Below, one piece after another: positions 32,593 through 43,894 of a stretch of 64,000 nt of DNA. The position numbers and the translations under genes are program-made. How positions within the stretch are numbered: position 1 is the first letter of the stretch; each line of letters begins with the position of its first letter. Source of the stretch: Prosapia bicincta (Eukaryota; Arthropoda; Insecta; Hemiptera; Cercopidae); the NCBI GenBank assembly GCA_036971475.1, contig JBAIZL010000002.1, positions 357,046,082 through 357,110,081 of the forward strand, read 5' to 3'. Under the pieces are notes generated by a model. It had not been told where the DNA came from. It searched no databases and saw nothing but the letters and a program-made list of their open reading frames with translations.

Positions 32593-33842
32593 CCTACGTA
32601 TATAGGTTTTTCTAAAACAATTACGTTTCAGGAATAATTCTGAAGGCTGAAATAATATCCAGGTTTTTAACCAGAGCTCGTTATCTGATTATGGAAATAA
32701 CCGGTTGTATCCGTTTGTATTTTCCACTCTGTCTGGACCTACCTCTCTTATAGTTATTTGTCTAATGTAATAGTAAACTACAGAAGTAGAACAAGAAGAT
32801 GGAGGAAGTGGCGGGGTGCACTTGGGATAAGCGGTGGCTCGAATCAATGCTGTATGTATTTTACCATGGAATCTTACAGAGTCTGTCGGGAATGTTCCAG
32901 ATATCAGTGCAATATCGGTATCATAAGGGTAGGGAAAGCGGCGGGGCTGCACTTTCTTTTTTGACGACTACCCCGTACGAGATAACATTGATCATGACGG
33001 TCTTGAGGTCATCGGTTTAGGTTGTTGAAATGAAGGAGGTCAGTCTTTTTTTTTTTATGGAAGGTATCCGAGGTCAGCGCCTCTGTGGGGTGTATTTGCA
33101 ACCCTTTTTCCGTAGGGGTGTGCAGGTCTGAGCAGGTACAGACTTTTTCGTTGTTTTTCCCATTATAAAAGCTAGGAAATACCCACGACAGAGCATGCAG
33201 GAGCTCCGAGACTAACCTTATGCTAAGAGATATTTGAGTTATTATAATTTCACCTATACACATAGCGGTTAGGAATGCAAGTATCTAGATAACAATAAAC
33301 TTGTATATTTGCTACACACAATATTACGCGTTACAGAGAATCAACCTTGTTATACGGGAACAGACATAGAGTTTGGTGTACTGATGTTCATCCTCTTCAC
33401 ACATCTCCCTCCTGTGGGTGCGCCTGCACCAGCGCGTCCGTGTGTTGGGTGTCCGTCAGACGTAAGCCTGCCGATTCCCACACAGACAGTTGAGTATTTG
33501 AACTTCCCACGCTTATGGGCGAGGGGTAGCAAATCCGACTTTCCTATTAGCTTGGTGTAAATGTTGTTCCCGCGCTTATGGGCGTCGCCATCTTGGAAAG
33601 GGGTTGGGGGTAGCAAATCCGGCTTTCCTATTGGCTTGGTGTAAATGTTGTTCCCGCGCTTATGGGCGCCGCCATCTTGGAAAGGGGTTGGGGTAGCAAA
33701 TCCAGCTTTCCTATTGGCTTGGTGTAAATGTTGTTCCCGCGCTTATGGGCGCCGCCATCTTGGAAAGGGGTTGGGGTAGCAAATCCAGCTTTCCTATTGG
33801 CTCCCTCCCAAGCGCCCCGTCTCAACAATAGCCTTCTCTACT
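32593..33842 (-). repeat. Right terminal inverted repeat of the Polinton-like element
   Basis: Inverted copy of 21601-22860, ending CCTTCTCTACT before the TACTTT target duplication. Contains the 83-bp array at 33503-33801. Confidence 0.93.
33503..33801 (-). repeat. 83-bp tandem repeat (right TIR copy)
   Basis: Inverted counterpart of the array at 21642-21940, same units and motifs. Confidence 0.85.
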
Positions 33843-34768
33843 TACTTTTTTAAATTTTGATTTTAGAGTTTTTATTTAAAAAAGTTTAAGAAGAGTAAAA
33901 AATATGAAATATTATTTTTTTTGTCAATATTATTTTCTTTGTAAGTTTTATTGTATAAGCCTAATATTGTTGGACTGCTTTAACTGAATCTGTACAATTT
34001 ATTAGTCCTAAATTGGATCCAATCCTTTTCTATCTGTTATGTTTTTTTTAACCATATCTTTTGTATTTAAAAAACACTATTAAAGCTTTCAATATGGAAG
34101 TTTTTTTTCTTGTATTATACTTTACTTGTCTTATAATGTGTTGATAACCTAAATATGCCTATGCAGTTCACCTTAAAGCATAACCATGTAGGGGAAAGTT
34201 GGGAAAAACCGACCCTTTTGACTTCGAACACATATAGGAGAAAATTAAACAATGGTTTTTAATTGAAACCTGGTTCAAGTCATTGCTAGTACGATTATAA
34301 ATGATGGTAATTTAGTTTCAGAGCCATGTTGATACTAGTTTTTTATTAAAAAAGATTTTCCCGAACGTCTACAACATGACGGTTTTGCCCCACCAGCGGG
34401 GCAAAACAGTCATCATCTAAATTTAAATGGGAAGGGGGATAATATTCAAAATGATTATAAAATGAAAACAAAAACATGAAATACAATAATGTTTTGTAAT
34501 TTAGATGAATAAAAAAGTACGAACTAATTATAAAAAGTATAAAAACAGTGTCTTAGGCCTATAGCATAGCCCAAAAATTATAAAGATTTGTAAAATTATA
34601 AAAATTAATAAATAGACTATTAATTATTAATATATAATTAATAATAATTATTATTATTTTTAATTTATCAATAAAAAAATTAGACGCAACCAAATATAAA
34701 TTAATGAACAAATTTTAACCAATTAATTTTATCAAATTTTTAAAATGGTAAATTTTACCAACGCTAAG

Positions 34769-34996
34769 TTACTTTGCATGACAAAAATCACAAACAAAAT
34801 CGATATCTTCCTCCTCGCAGTTTGTTTCTTCGTCTTCATCGGAATCGTAAATAGGTTTATTTTTCATTTTTTTAGTTGCTGCTTGTTGACTTCTTCTTTT
34901 GTCATAAGTTAGTTTCCTTTTGATATTCTTGTTTGTTGTTGTATCCGTTTTTTTCCTTAGGCCTACTGCTCTTTCGTAACTTTGCTCTTTCTTCAA
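34769..34996 (-). CDS. Probable C-terminal segment of the Tigger transposase, shifted frame
   Basis: 75-aa frame overlapping the end of the main transposase frame. It begins basic, then has an acidic YDSDEDEETNCEEEDIDF stretch and ends in a CDFCHAK cysteine pair. Many Tigger-like transposases of insects end with an acidic tract and a Cys-rich finger, so this looks like the remainder of the same protein after a one-base frameshift or across a small intron. The finger would be truncated here. Confidence 0.55.
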   Translation of the reverse strand: MKKEQSYERAVGLRKKTDTTTNKNIKRKLTYDKRRSQQAATKKMKNKPIYDSDEDEETNCEEEDIDFVCDFCHAK

Positions 34997-36539
34997 GTCT
35001 TCTTACTTCTTCTTCCTTTTTCTTAGCTTCATTCTCCAACTCAGATTTATAGGGAGACGATGTTAAGATAGCTGTCTTTCCCTTTTTCCTTCCAGACTTC
35101 TTTCGACGTTCAGCTTCTTGCGGTGGAGGCATTAACATTCTAGGTGAAACTTGAAACGATTCTCCAGAAGTCGAAGGATGATTCTCAGCGATACAATCGA
35201 GTAGGACTACCCCGGAAACTGAGACCTCAGTAGATTGTGATTGCTCAGAAGTGATTAACTGAGGCTGAGACGCGTCTTTTGATTCACCATTCGTTGATGA
35301 ATGAGGCTGTGTGGCATCCCTTGGTTTATCAGTTTGGGTCTGTTGCTCTACAGCAGTAGGTAGTTCTGGTCTGGCTGTTGTTTCTGATGGTGCGTAAGCA
35401 TGATCTGGAAATATATGTCGATTGAATGGGTATATTCCAGTTTTCTTGAAACCGTTGATGGCAGTTTGCATAACTGCAGCTCTTGAAAAGGCTCCATTCA
35501 TCAGATTTCCGATTTGGTATATCGTGACTAGTCGTCCAGGGTGCGTAACTAACCATTGCCTCACTTCCTGTTCATAATACATACTAAGAGGAGCCATAAA
35601 AGACACATCTAGGGGCTGCAAGCGATGTGTTGTGTGAGGAGGGAAACATAACAAAATAACATTGTTTTCCCGCGCAAGCTGAATAAGCTGTAAGCTTTTG
35701 GCATGCGAGTCATGTCCATCTAGAATTAATAGCACTGACTTGCTAGGAGATGGGTTTGAAAATTGAATACATTTCCTAAACCACACAATAAAAGTGTCCT
35801 TGTTTATCCATCCAGACTCATGATAACAGGCAAATGATACTGGTGGAGCGTCGTCCATCAGGATTGGATTTTCTCTCTTTCTGGGGAACACAAACATGGG
35901 TGGCATAAATTGTCCTGAAGCACTCATACAGGTCTCAAGAGTTACGAGTACCCCACGCTCGGCAGAGGACAAACTCCCTACTTGTTTTTTTCCTCGGAGA
36001 GCTAACACCTTTGATTGTTTGTTAGGCACAGTAAGAATTCCTGTTTCGTCTACACTGTATATATCATTTGGTTGAATATTATATTTCGTAAGAATGGATT
36101 CCAATAGATCGAAGAATTTCCTCACCGCAACTTTATTAAAGCCCTTTGCTCGGGCTAGTGATGTACTTTCAGGAGATCTGAGCCTTAATTCTGGATGTCT
36201 ACTAATAAATTTATAGTACCAGTCTTTCCCTGCAATTCTTTTAATTTTATTAAATGTATGAGCTATGTTATTTTTATCAGTTAACTCAAACGCTAGGCGC
36301 CGTAAGTCAGTAATTGTCAGCCCAAACAAGCGTTCCTCCATAAGAAGGATATGTTGAACAAGTTCTTGTTCTTTAGCAGCAGAAAAAATGGGGCGATTAA
36401 GACCCAGTCGTTTTTCTGCAGCGTTATGGGGAGATACTAATTTGCTACGGGCTATTCTTACCCTGTCTACCAGTGTTGTCCTGGGCACATTATACGTTTG
36501 AGCAGCTGTATAGTTTACGATATCTATGGTACTATACAT
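34902..36539 (-). CDS. pogo/Tigger-family DDE transposase
   Basis: 545-aa frame. The N-terminus retains a psq-type helix-turn-helix (AQTYNVPRTTLVDRV, residues 13-27), then a CENP-B-like second DNA-binding region (about 45-130), and the DDE_1 superfamily core with YSVDETG (161-167), LLILDGHDSH (about 268-277) and FPPHTTHRLQPLD (299-311). The first HTH helix is short at the N-terminus, so the true start is probably upstream, perhaps across an intron: a GT-type donor GTAAGT lies near 36869-36874 (minus strand) after a GC-rich leader. The C-terminal 120 residues are Ser/Thr/Gln-rich then basic. Role: cut-and-paste transposition into TA. Confidence 0.93.
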   Translation of the reverse strand: MYSTIDIVNYTAAQTYNVPRTTLVDRVRIARSKLVSPHNAAEKRLGLNRPIFSAAKEQELVQHILLMEERLFGLTITDLRRLAFELTDKNNIAHTFNKIKRIAGKDWYYKFISRHPELRLRSPESTSLARAKGFNKVAVRKFFDLLESILTKYNIQPNDIYSVDETGILTVPNKQSKVLALRGKKQVGSLSSAERGVLVTLETCMSASGQFMPPMFVFPRKRENPILMDDAPPVSFACYHESGWINKDTFIVWFRKCIQFSNPSPSKSVLLILDGHDSHAKSLQLIQLARENNVILLCFPPHTTHRLQPLDVSFMAPLSMYYEQEVRQWLVTHPGRLVTIYQIGNLMNGAFSRAAVMQTAINGFKKTGIYPFNRHIFPDHAYAPSETTARPELPTAVEQQTQTDKPRDATQPHSSTNGESKDASQPQLITSEQSQSTEVSVSGVVLLDCIAENHPSTSGESFQVSPRMLMPPPQEAERRKKSGRKKGKTAILTSSPYKSELENEAKKKEEEVRRLEERAKLRKSSRPKEKNGYNNKQEYQKETNL

Positions 36540-37364
36540 AAATTTCTACCAGAATTTGTGATAAAACTTTGTCAATTATGGTACAATAATTTAATACAGA
36601 ATGAACATAAATTACTTGTAATAACAGCATTTGAAAAATTAGTTTTTTAACTAATGTAACATAAATTGAAAAATAAGCTAACTATATTTTTTTTAAAATC
36701 AATAGAATTAGTGGGGTAAAACCGAGGTCGGTTTTACCCCACGGAAATATTCGGTTTTGCCCCGTAGTACATAGCTAAACAATATGGCGATTTTCTGGAG
36801 TAAAACGACTAGTAATGTTTCAAATCTTATATTAATAGATGCATAAAGATATGTTAAATTCAGTTCTGAACTTACCTCTTCGTAATTATTCAGTACTTGT
36901 AGACTACGGCCGGAATCTCCAGGTCTTAAAATCAGTTGAAAACCGAAAATCAAGGAAAAACTATAAATCACAACAGATAACGCGTTTACCGGCGACTCGC
37001 TCTGAAAACTGGTTCACAATACTTCTAGAAGCATCTTCTAGAGTGCTACACATCGTTCCCGCGAGATATCAGCACACATCGGCTACAACGGAAGGGAGTC
37101 GGTTTTACCCGACGGTCGGTTTTGCCCCACTCTCCCCTACCTCATGTTTCTTCTTTGTGTGTATCAAAAGCAATTTAATGTGTAAAGTATTTTAACTGAG
37201 TTCTTAAAGATGACTATATAGAGACATTTGTTTTGTATAATTTTAATTTGTTTAAGATAGTAGTATGCTGAGGCAAAACTGTAAAGTTAGTGTTATAAAT
37301 AATTTTTGATACATGTTAATAAAAATAGATACACCATGCAACGAATTCTGTACTATTCTGTTAT

Positions 37365-39189
37365 ACTGGTATGCATCAAATTTACTTCAAGAATGAAAAC
37401 AACTGATTTTAGTCAATTGCAATGCCCTGAAATCAGATCTGTTTTTAGTTTTTTTTCTATCACGTCAGATTTTTACGTAATTTAGAAAAAAGGTATAATA
37501 ATAATAATTTACACCATTACTACACATATGGGTACCTATAATAAATTTATACCTCTATATATGTTTATTTATTTACCGGAATTTATTTTATAAATAAACA
37601 AGGATGATATAAAATAAATAAATAATTCAATGTAATTATAAGTGATAATTTAAAAAACTCACCTAGTGTTTACATCACACTTGAGACCTTTTACCGTTTT
37701 GACATTCTTCTAGGGCGGTTAGGGGAACTTCTCTTTAGGCACCAGCAGTAATCTGCCATCATTGTTTCATTCCAATTCGCCTGGTATCTTGTTTCCATTG
37801 TTTTAATGTCCTGGTGGAATCTTTCACCCTGTTCCTCACTCACCGCACCAAGATTTTCGGAGAAATAGTTGATATGACTATATTAAAAATGTGCATTCAC
37901 ACTCATTTTACAGCCCAAGGCTTTGAAATGTCCTAAACATTCCTCAACAATTTCTCTATAATTTTCGGCTTTATTATTTCCAAGAATGTTTTTGGTTACC
38001 CTCTTAAATGCCAACCATCCAGAAGCTTCGAGTTCATTCATCAATAAAGTGAAAGCACAGTCTCTCATGAGTTCTTGAATTTTTGATCCATCAAAAACAC
38101 CAGCTTTCAGTTTCACGTCATTTTTATTTGGAAATTTTGTTTGAAGGTACAAATGGATATTGCTTTCATTACTTAAGCTTGTCATGAACTGCTTCATAAG
38201 TCCAAGTTTTATATGAAGAGAGGACAACAGAACTTTCTCTCTAGAAATTAGGGGTTCAGACAGTACTTTTTCTTTTCTCCTGGTGCAAGATTCCTTCTTA
38301 GGGGCCAGTTTTTTCTTTCCCAGTGCTCAGATCGTGCTATGCTATCCCACTCACAGAGAAAACAGGGATACTTAGTGAAACCAGATTGTTGGCCAAGAAG
38401 TATCGTCAGTACTTTAAAATCCCCACACATTGTCCAGGAATGCTTATAATACTCAATTTTATCAATATTTTGTAGCAGGATTATATTGAACACCAATTGC
38501 CATAAACAAACCTTCTATATTTTTGCAGTATACAAGATTATCTGTTTTAGCAAAGAAAGGTATGAATTCCCTCTCTCTATGCCTGAACCATGAAAATGTT
38601 GTACCGGGGGATAGTAAATTCTTTTCTTTTAATCGAGATCCTAAAAGTTCTGCAGTAATTTTAAGGAGGTCTAAGTCTCTGGCTAAATCGTTGAGCTCAC
38701 TCTGTGTGAACTGTTCGGGCAAATGAGAAGACTCAACTGTTTCAAAAGTGGGATAAGGATTTGACAATGGCTCAGATTCAGATTCGGAGGAGTATGTAAT
38801 AACCATATTCTGAGGAGGAGATGGAATTGGCACTTGAACAACATGGGGAATTGGTCGAATGGCTGATTTCAAATTAGGATATTTTACTGAATATTTGTTT
38901 TTAGTATTTATGCCATGAATATTTGTCAAACAAAAGTAACAGTCACTTACATGATCGTGAGGTTCTCGCCACACCATAGGAATACCGAAGGGATATTTAT
39001 ACTATAGACAAAGTTGGGAAATATTTATAAAGAAAAGTATACATTTGAGAATAGTTATTCTTATGATCAAAAAACATTGACGTGATAGAGAAAAACTAGA
39101 AACAGATCTGAATTCAACATATCTCAATTGATTAAAATCAGTTGTTTTCACTCTCAAAGCAATTTTATTTTTAAAAAATGTATACCAGT
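37365..39189 (-). mobile_element. TIR transposon of uncertain superfamily carrying an arthropod repeated protein
   Basis: Ends ACTGGTATGCAT (37365) and, inverted, ACTGGTATACAT (39189), with 5-bp GTTAT on both outer sides (37360-37364 and 39190-39194). Diverged inverted repeats extend about 120 bp inward and include GAAAACAACTGATTTTA, TCAGATCTGTTT and TCTATCACGTCA in both arms. Nearly all of the interior is the decayed gene at 37691-38977. The 5-bp duplication and TIRs make this a cut-and-paste DNA transposon. The protein does not show a transposase signature I can name. Confidence 0.82.
37691..38977 (-). pseudogene. Decayed member of an uncharacterised arthropod multicopy protein family
   Basis: Reads from WREPHDHVSDCYFCLTNI (an N-terminal CxxC) through CGDFKVLTILLGQQSGFTKY-PCFLCEW, HIKLGLMKQF and SEEQGERFHQDIKTMETRYQ to a C-terminal MMADYCWCLKR. 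From memory, proteins with exactly these blocks occur in many copies as hypothetical proteins in arthropod genomes. The copy is broken: sequence is missing and the frame changes near 38460-38500, one C is lost near 38249-38253, and a TAA interrupts the frame near 37881-37884. The conserved GD in CGDFKV and the E of SEEQGERFH could be part of an RNase H-like active site, but that is speculation. Confidence 0.75.
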
Positions 39190-39202
39190 GTTATTTTCAA
39201 TA

Positions 39203-39350
39203 TAATAATTAATCACTTTAACTATCTGAACTTTAAATTATGTAAATTTCTAAAAACTTACTGAGATAAGTAAGTATGTCTCAGTAAGTTTTTACAAATT
39301 TACAAAATTTAAAGTTCAGATACTCATAAACTAATGTTAAAATGATTAAT
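39203..39350. mobile_element. Hairpin family 4, copy A (centre deleted)
   Basis: Arms AATCACTTTAACTATCTGAACTTTAAATT...AAAACTTACTGAGA and inverted TCTCAGTAAGTTTTTAC...AATTTAAAGTTCAGATA...AATGATTAA. Same arms as 50060-50265 and 57205-57480, but without their CTGATGA...GAAA centre. Confidence 0.75.
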
Positions 39351-40966
39351 TGTTTCATCGAACGTAATAGACTACAAAATGCAATATAATAATCTAAAGT
39401 AACAGACATGTAATTCTTCTAAACTCATACAATTAGAAAGTTGCCCGTTAAACTTATTGATGTGTAATTACAATGTTATTTTAAAAAATTTTAATATTTT
39501 GAAACATCTGTATTTTATTGTTGGTTAGTAATAATTTAATTTTTAACAAATTTTATCTCTTCTTTTTAATCACATGCCAATTTATTATTTTACTTGTTTT
39601 TGGCAAAGCTATATGTTTTTTACTTGTATTTTTTTAAACATTTCTTATAAATAGTTTCAACATAATAGAAGTAATTCCGTAACTACATTATGGAAGCGTT
39701 CTAGGTTATATGCCAAATTGGGGAAAGTGTTTACAAACATGAATTATACAGAGATTTTTCTTTCGTTTATAACAAAGCTCTCTAGCATTAATCTGACTAA
39801 ATGATTTTTTCAATTTAATGGTAAAAGCAACAGTCCCATAGATGTTCTTTTCCTTTGTGATAGTGTTATGATTGTTTTAAAGCCAAGGAACTCTTAATGA
39901 CTGTACTTCTTGCTCTATATACCTTTTGCTATAATTATACAAGAAAAGGATTTAGTTTTGTTGTGTATTATTGGAGGGGTAAAAGAGTTTTTTCGGTGTT
40001 TTTTGCATTTATTTTTGTATATAAATGTAACTAAACATGGAAACTTTGAAATTTCCGACATAATTTTAACAAAAAATTCTGGTAGTCCATATTATTGATT
40101 TGGACTGTTGTCAATAGTTTTATTATCTATCAGAAAAGTAAGAACCAAGCATATTGTTGTTTCTTCTAATGTTTTATTTCATGCTGCATAAAGCCTCTGG
40201 AAGCTCTCTGTATTACTACAGTCGCCCTTCTTCCTCTGTATTTTCTTTAGCAGCTTATTGGTGGACTAGTGATATAGGCTAGTTGTAGGCTATATATCAT
40301 TCGTGTGAATATTAGGTAACTGTTTTAAAAGACACTAGACATTTAATATACCGCTTTGAGCCATTAACGCCCATGATTTTTAAAATTAACTTTTTTTGAA
40401 AATTTGTTATTTAATAGTTTGTATGCATATACAGGAGCCATATGAATAATTTTACAAAACTATCTCATACCTGTTACAACTGCAGCTACAACTAATTTGT
40501 TTTTCTCAGTTTTTCTCAGTAGGTTCTCAGTTTTTTTATTGATAAATTTTATCACCACTGATTATGGTTATTCAAAAACTATTGATTGCTAACTGTCAGA
40601 TTTAGCATTATGAGTTGCATGCTGTTATGAAGTTATTATCTATATGCACTAGAGAAAAGTAAAGAAATAAGATAACTCATAATCAATAAATGTACTCATT
40701 TTACTTATGAGAAAAGTGTAAGAATCTGAGCTTAAATAATGTAGTTGGTTTGACTATAATATATATATTTTGTTTGTTTTTAGTCTAGTTTCCTAGGTGA
40801 TACAGACAGATGTTTTGTCTTTAATACCAAAATCCTAATGTTAAAAGTAATAAAATTAAATTTTTGCATATAGAAAAAACATCAGAATATTTATTACATT
40901 ATACAAATTTGTTTTTAGTAAAGTAAAAATTTTATGTTTCCTTACAAATTTCAATTTCTTTGCATT

Positions 40967-40969
<3 letters not shown>
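39351..40969. other. Non-coding AT-rich region
   Basis: No exon or repeat family recognised. Confidence 0.4.

Positions 40970-41042
<73 letters not shown>
40970..41042. repeat. (TA)n microsatellite
   Basis: Uninterrupted TA run. Confidence 0.9.
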
Positions 41043-41046
<4 letters not shown>

Positions 41047-41768
41047 TCATCACCTAACGACCATTCCCAAATTTGAGGAGGATTTTAAAAAAATATTATA
41101 ATTACAAAAATAGTAGCAATTAGGGTCCTATACAAGTTTTATGGTAATTTTCTACTATTTAGTATCAAGTCAATGAAAGAATTAGATGTAGAATAACTCG
41201 CAAATTTCAACTCCCACCTGTATCTAGGGAGGCAAAAACTACCGTCTAGCTGAATTCGTAGCAACACAAGTAGTAATTTGGTTTACATAGTTAGTGGTTG
41301 TAGGTTTCACTGTTTATGACATTCTATGTTGTAATGCACTACCATTAGTTTAAATAACCTTACAGGTTATACATTTAAATTGAATGGAGGTTTTAAATTG
41401 AACGTTTTTGCCTTTGCTCATACAAATGGCATAAAAGCGACAGGTCATACATTCAAAGTTAGGTAAAAGTAATCAGCTTTTAGAGATGCAAATATGATAA
41501 TTAAAAAAGTGAAAAATTCCAATAGGGGTTGTTGAAAACTTATACAAAGCAAGCAAAGGATGAGCTATAATCTTTATCTAAAGAAGCATTCTATATTTCA
41601 AAATGTGTACACCATTGTGGCAATCACTAACTGCAGAACATTCTTCAGATAAAATAATCCAATTTCTTAATTATGTCTGCAAAATGTGTTTATTTTCTTA
41701 TAGATAGAAAACACACATCAAACGCCAGTACAATTTCATACTTTGAGTTGTAAAACAATAAACATTAA

Positions 41769-42713
41769 CGCGTTGGCTGTGGCGGAAGCCTATCGGCTTT
41801 TGAGTGAAGGCTTCTCGGGTGCGGCGAAAGCCTATAGGCTTCTCTCTTCTGTATTCATTACATGTCGTGTTTACGACTGCAGTTATTGCTTTAGTTTGCT
41901 GTTCCTCTCGCAGCGTGGTGGGTGTGTACTTGTGTTTCTTGTGTAGCAATAGTTTCTCATTTCGCTTACCAAAGTACTGTATATTTTATTCATTTGTTTT
42001 TGTAAATAAATAGTGCTAGTTTTAGTGTTTTATCTCTGTAAAATAATGGCTGGTACATCTAGGGACATGGTTTTAAATGTAAATATTGCTTTGAACAATG
42101 TTGGCGACTACTCCGAGACTAGTTCCTGTGATAAGTCCAGTGAAATTGATGCCGCCGATCTAGATGGTGAACCTATATCTACAGACAATGAAAGTGAGTC
42201 AGATGATGATGATTCAAACAATTACAACCCTACTTGGTGTCATTATAACAATATTGGTATGACAGACATACCACTTACTCGACAGAATAGGCTTTTAGTA
42301 ATAATTTACTATATTTAACAATAAATAGGCAAAAGTGTAATTTTTTTACAATGGTATCTTCTAGCGGTACTGTGGAAGCCTATCGGCTTCCGATAACTGT
42401 GACCTCATAATATTAGCTGAACACCATTCAAAATTTTTTTTTTCTTCTGATAAATTATTTATTTCATTATTATTTACGATATATGACAATAAATAGTCAC
42501 AAGTAAAATTTGTCTTACAATGTGACCTTTTAGCAGCGCTGCGGAAGCCTGTTGGCTTCCGAAAATTATGACTTCATATTATCAAATGAAAAGCATTGAA
42601 ATTATTTTTTTCCTGAAAAACTGTCTCTTTTCATTAAATTAAATAAAAAAATTATAAACAAAAATTTCAGGACCGGTACAAGGTATGCCCCTAGTTCCGC
42701 CGCAGCAAACAAG
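41769..42713 (+). mobile_element. piggyBac-like non-autonomous element with TTAA target sites
   Basis: 945-bp element flanked by TTAA at 41765-41768 and 42714-42717. The left end CGCGTTGGCTGTGGCGGAA matches the inverted right end CTTGTTTGCTGCGGCGGAA. Exact TTAA duplications are diagnostic of piggyBac-type elements. Four palindromes of the GGAAGCCTATCGGCTTCC type lie at 41784, 41826, 42374 and 42543, two near each end. The interior keeps what looks like the start of a transposase gene. Confidence 0.83.
42046..42318 (+). CDS. Truncated N-terminal frame of a piggyBac-type transposase (probable)
   Basis: 91 codons from an internal ATG at 42046 (AAATAATGGCTGG). The product is Ser/Asp/Glu-rich, with ISTDNESESDDDDSNNYNP in the middle, like the acidic N-termini of piggyBac transposases, and then runs into non-homologous sequence and a stop. 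No DDD catalytic core remains. It sits between the two palindrome clusters, as expected for a deletion derivative. A match is inferred from composition and the TTAA ends, not from a motif. Confidence 0.45.
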   Translation: MAGTSRDMVLNVNIALNNVGDYSETSSCDKSSEIDAADLDGEPISTDNESESDDDDSNNYNPTWCHYNNIGMTDIPLTRQNRLLVIIYYI

Positions 42714-43794
42714 TTAATAAGGGAACTCCAAATTTACTTGAAAGAACAGCAGAGTCTAAATAACAATATTTTGTACTGTCATGTTGGTAAATTTTTCATT
42801 TGTATAATTTTCCAAATCAAGGGTAAGTGTATCAAACCTAATTTTAGATTAGGGATGGTTTCTGGTCTGATTTTAAACTAGTTAAAATCATTGTGAGATT
42901 GTTGACCTGGAGTATTACTCTGAAAATGATGAAAGTGGCCAATTTGTTGAAAACCTTTCAATTTTGGTGCTATAGAGAAAATTCCACTAAAAGATTACAG
43001 CAGGAAGCGATTACAGTGCAGTTTGACTATTGGAAAAAAAGCATTTTTTAATAAAAACCGTGGTGACTAGTGAGCTTGTAAATGAACAGTTATTAGTTCT
43101 TTTTCAAGAAAGATTTAGTTTCTTCCAGTTTTATTTTATGATAGAACCTATTGTTTTATAAAGGCGATATTTTTTTCATCCACTAATTAGTAGAGTTAAG
43201 TATTTGAAGTAAAACATTCTTTATTTTCACTTGATATTATAATGAATTTATTAATTATATATGTACTATCACAATAAAATGTTTTTATGTTTAGACGTTT
43301 AGTTACTTTATTACAGTAAAATAACCCGCAAATAACCTCTCGTATAAAGAAAACAATGGTATAGTTGGACAACTATACCCAATGTTCTAGTATACATTGA
43401 TTACACGTTTTAACAATTCAAGATATTTTTAGAAATTAAAAATTGTACAATAATAATTTCTGAAATTGTTACTATGTATTTATATAGTATTTAATTATAA
43501 AGTCACTCAAATACAAAAACGAAAACCATTTAAATTTAGTAAGTATATATTTTTAAAAATTTGTAGGACTCTTATTATGTATGCCAAAGTTTTGTAACAT
43601 TTGAAGTAATACACAGTTGCTGAAAGATGATAATCCCTGATTTAAACTTTAATTTTTAAAAAAATTATTTGAAAAATTTAATGTAACATGTGCACATTTA
43701 TTAATTTATGTTAGATATATGAATTAAGGTGAATACTTAATTTTAAGTACAGTAATTTTTTCAAAAATAGTAACTTTCAAATTTTTACATTTAG

Positions 43795-43894
43795 GTTTTT
43801 GGAAAAATTGCAAAGGAGTCTGACTACATCACAAGAAACAATCACTTTCAAATCTTTCCTCAAGCTGTATTGGTGTTATTTCGTTCAGCAACAG
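43795..43894 (+). CDS. Ca-alpha1D: Cav1 exon: domain IV pore entry
   Basis: 100-bp exon, acceptor TTTAG and donor GTAATA. It encodes [11 protein letters not shown]...[20 protein letters not shown], the stretch from the end of IVS5 through the pore helix. It ends after the first base of the Gly codon, matching the phase of the next exon. Confidence 0.88.

Larger units (their letters stand above)
21601..33842 (-). mobile_element. Polinton/Maverick-like element carrying only a DNA polymerase B gene
   Basis: 12,242-bp element bounded by terminal inverted repeats of about 1.25 kb that start AGTAGAGAAGG. TACTTT flanks it on both sides (21595-21600 and 33843-33848). TIRs starting with AG and a 6-bp target duplication are Polinton/Maverick hallmarks, and the polymerase inside is of the protein-primed Polinton type. 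I find no retroviral-type integrase, packaging ATPase, cysteine protease or capsid gene. At 12 kb it is also shorter than typical full Polintons (about 15-20 kb). It therefore looks like a deletion derivative mobilised in trans, or an unusual polymerase-only lineage. The non-coding interior is largely tandem arrays. Confidence 0.92.
34191..37137 (-). mobile_element. pogo/Tigger-type DNA transposon
   Basis: 2.95-kb element with inverted ends GGGGAAAGTTGGGAAAAACCGACC (left) and GGGGAGAGTGGGGCAAAACCGACC (right, inverted), TA on each side (34189-34190 and 37138-37139), and a DDE transposase on the minus strand. Subterminal palindromes repeat the end motif: 34382-34407 (GTTTTGCCCC...GGGGCAAAAC) and 36711-36742 (GTGGGGTAAAACCGA-GG-inverted). 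The transposase frame is long and intact, but the C-terminal part lies in another frame. Confidence 0.93.
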
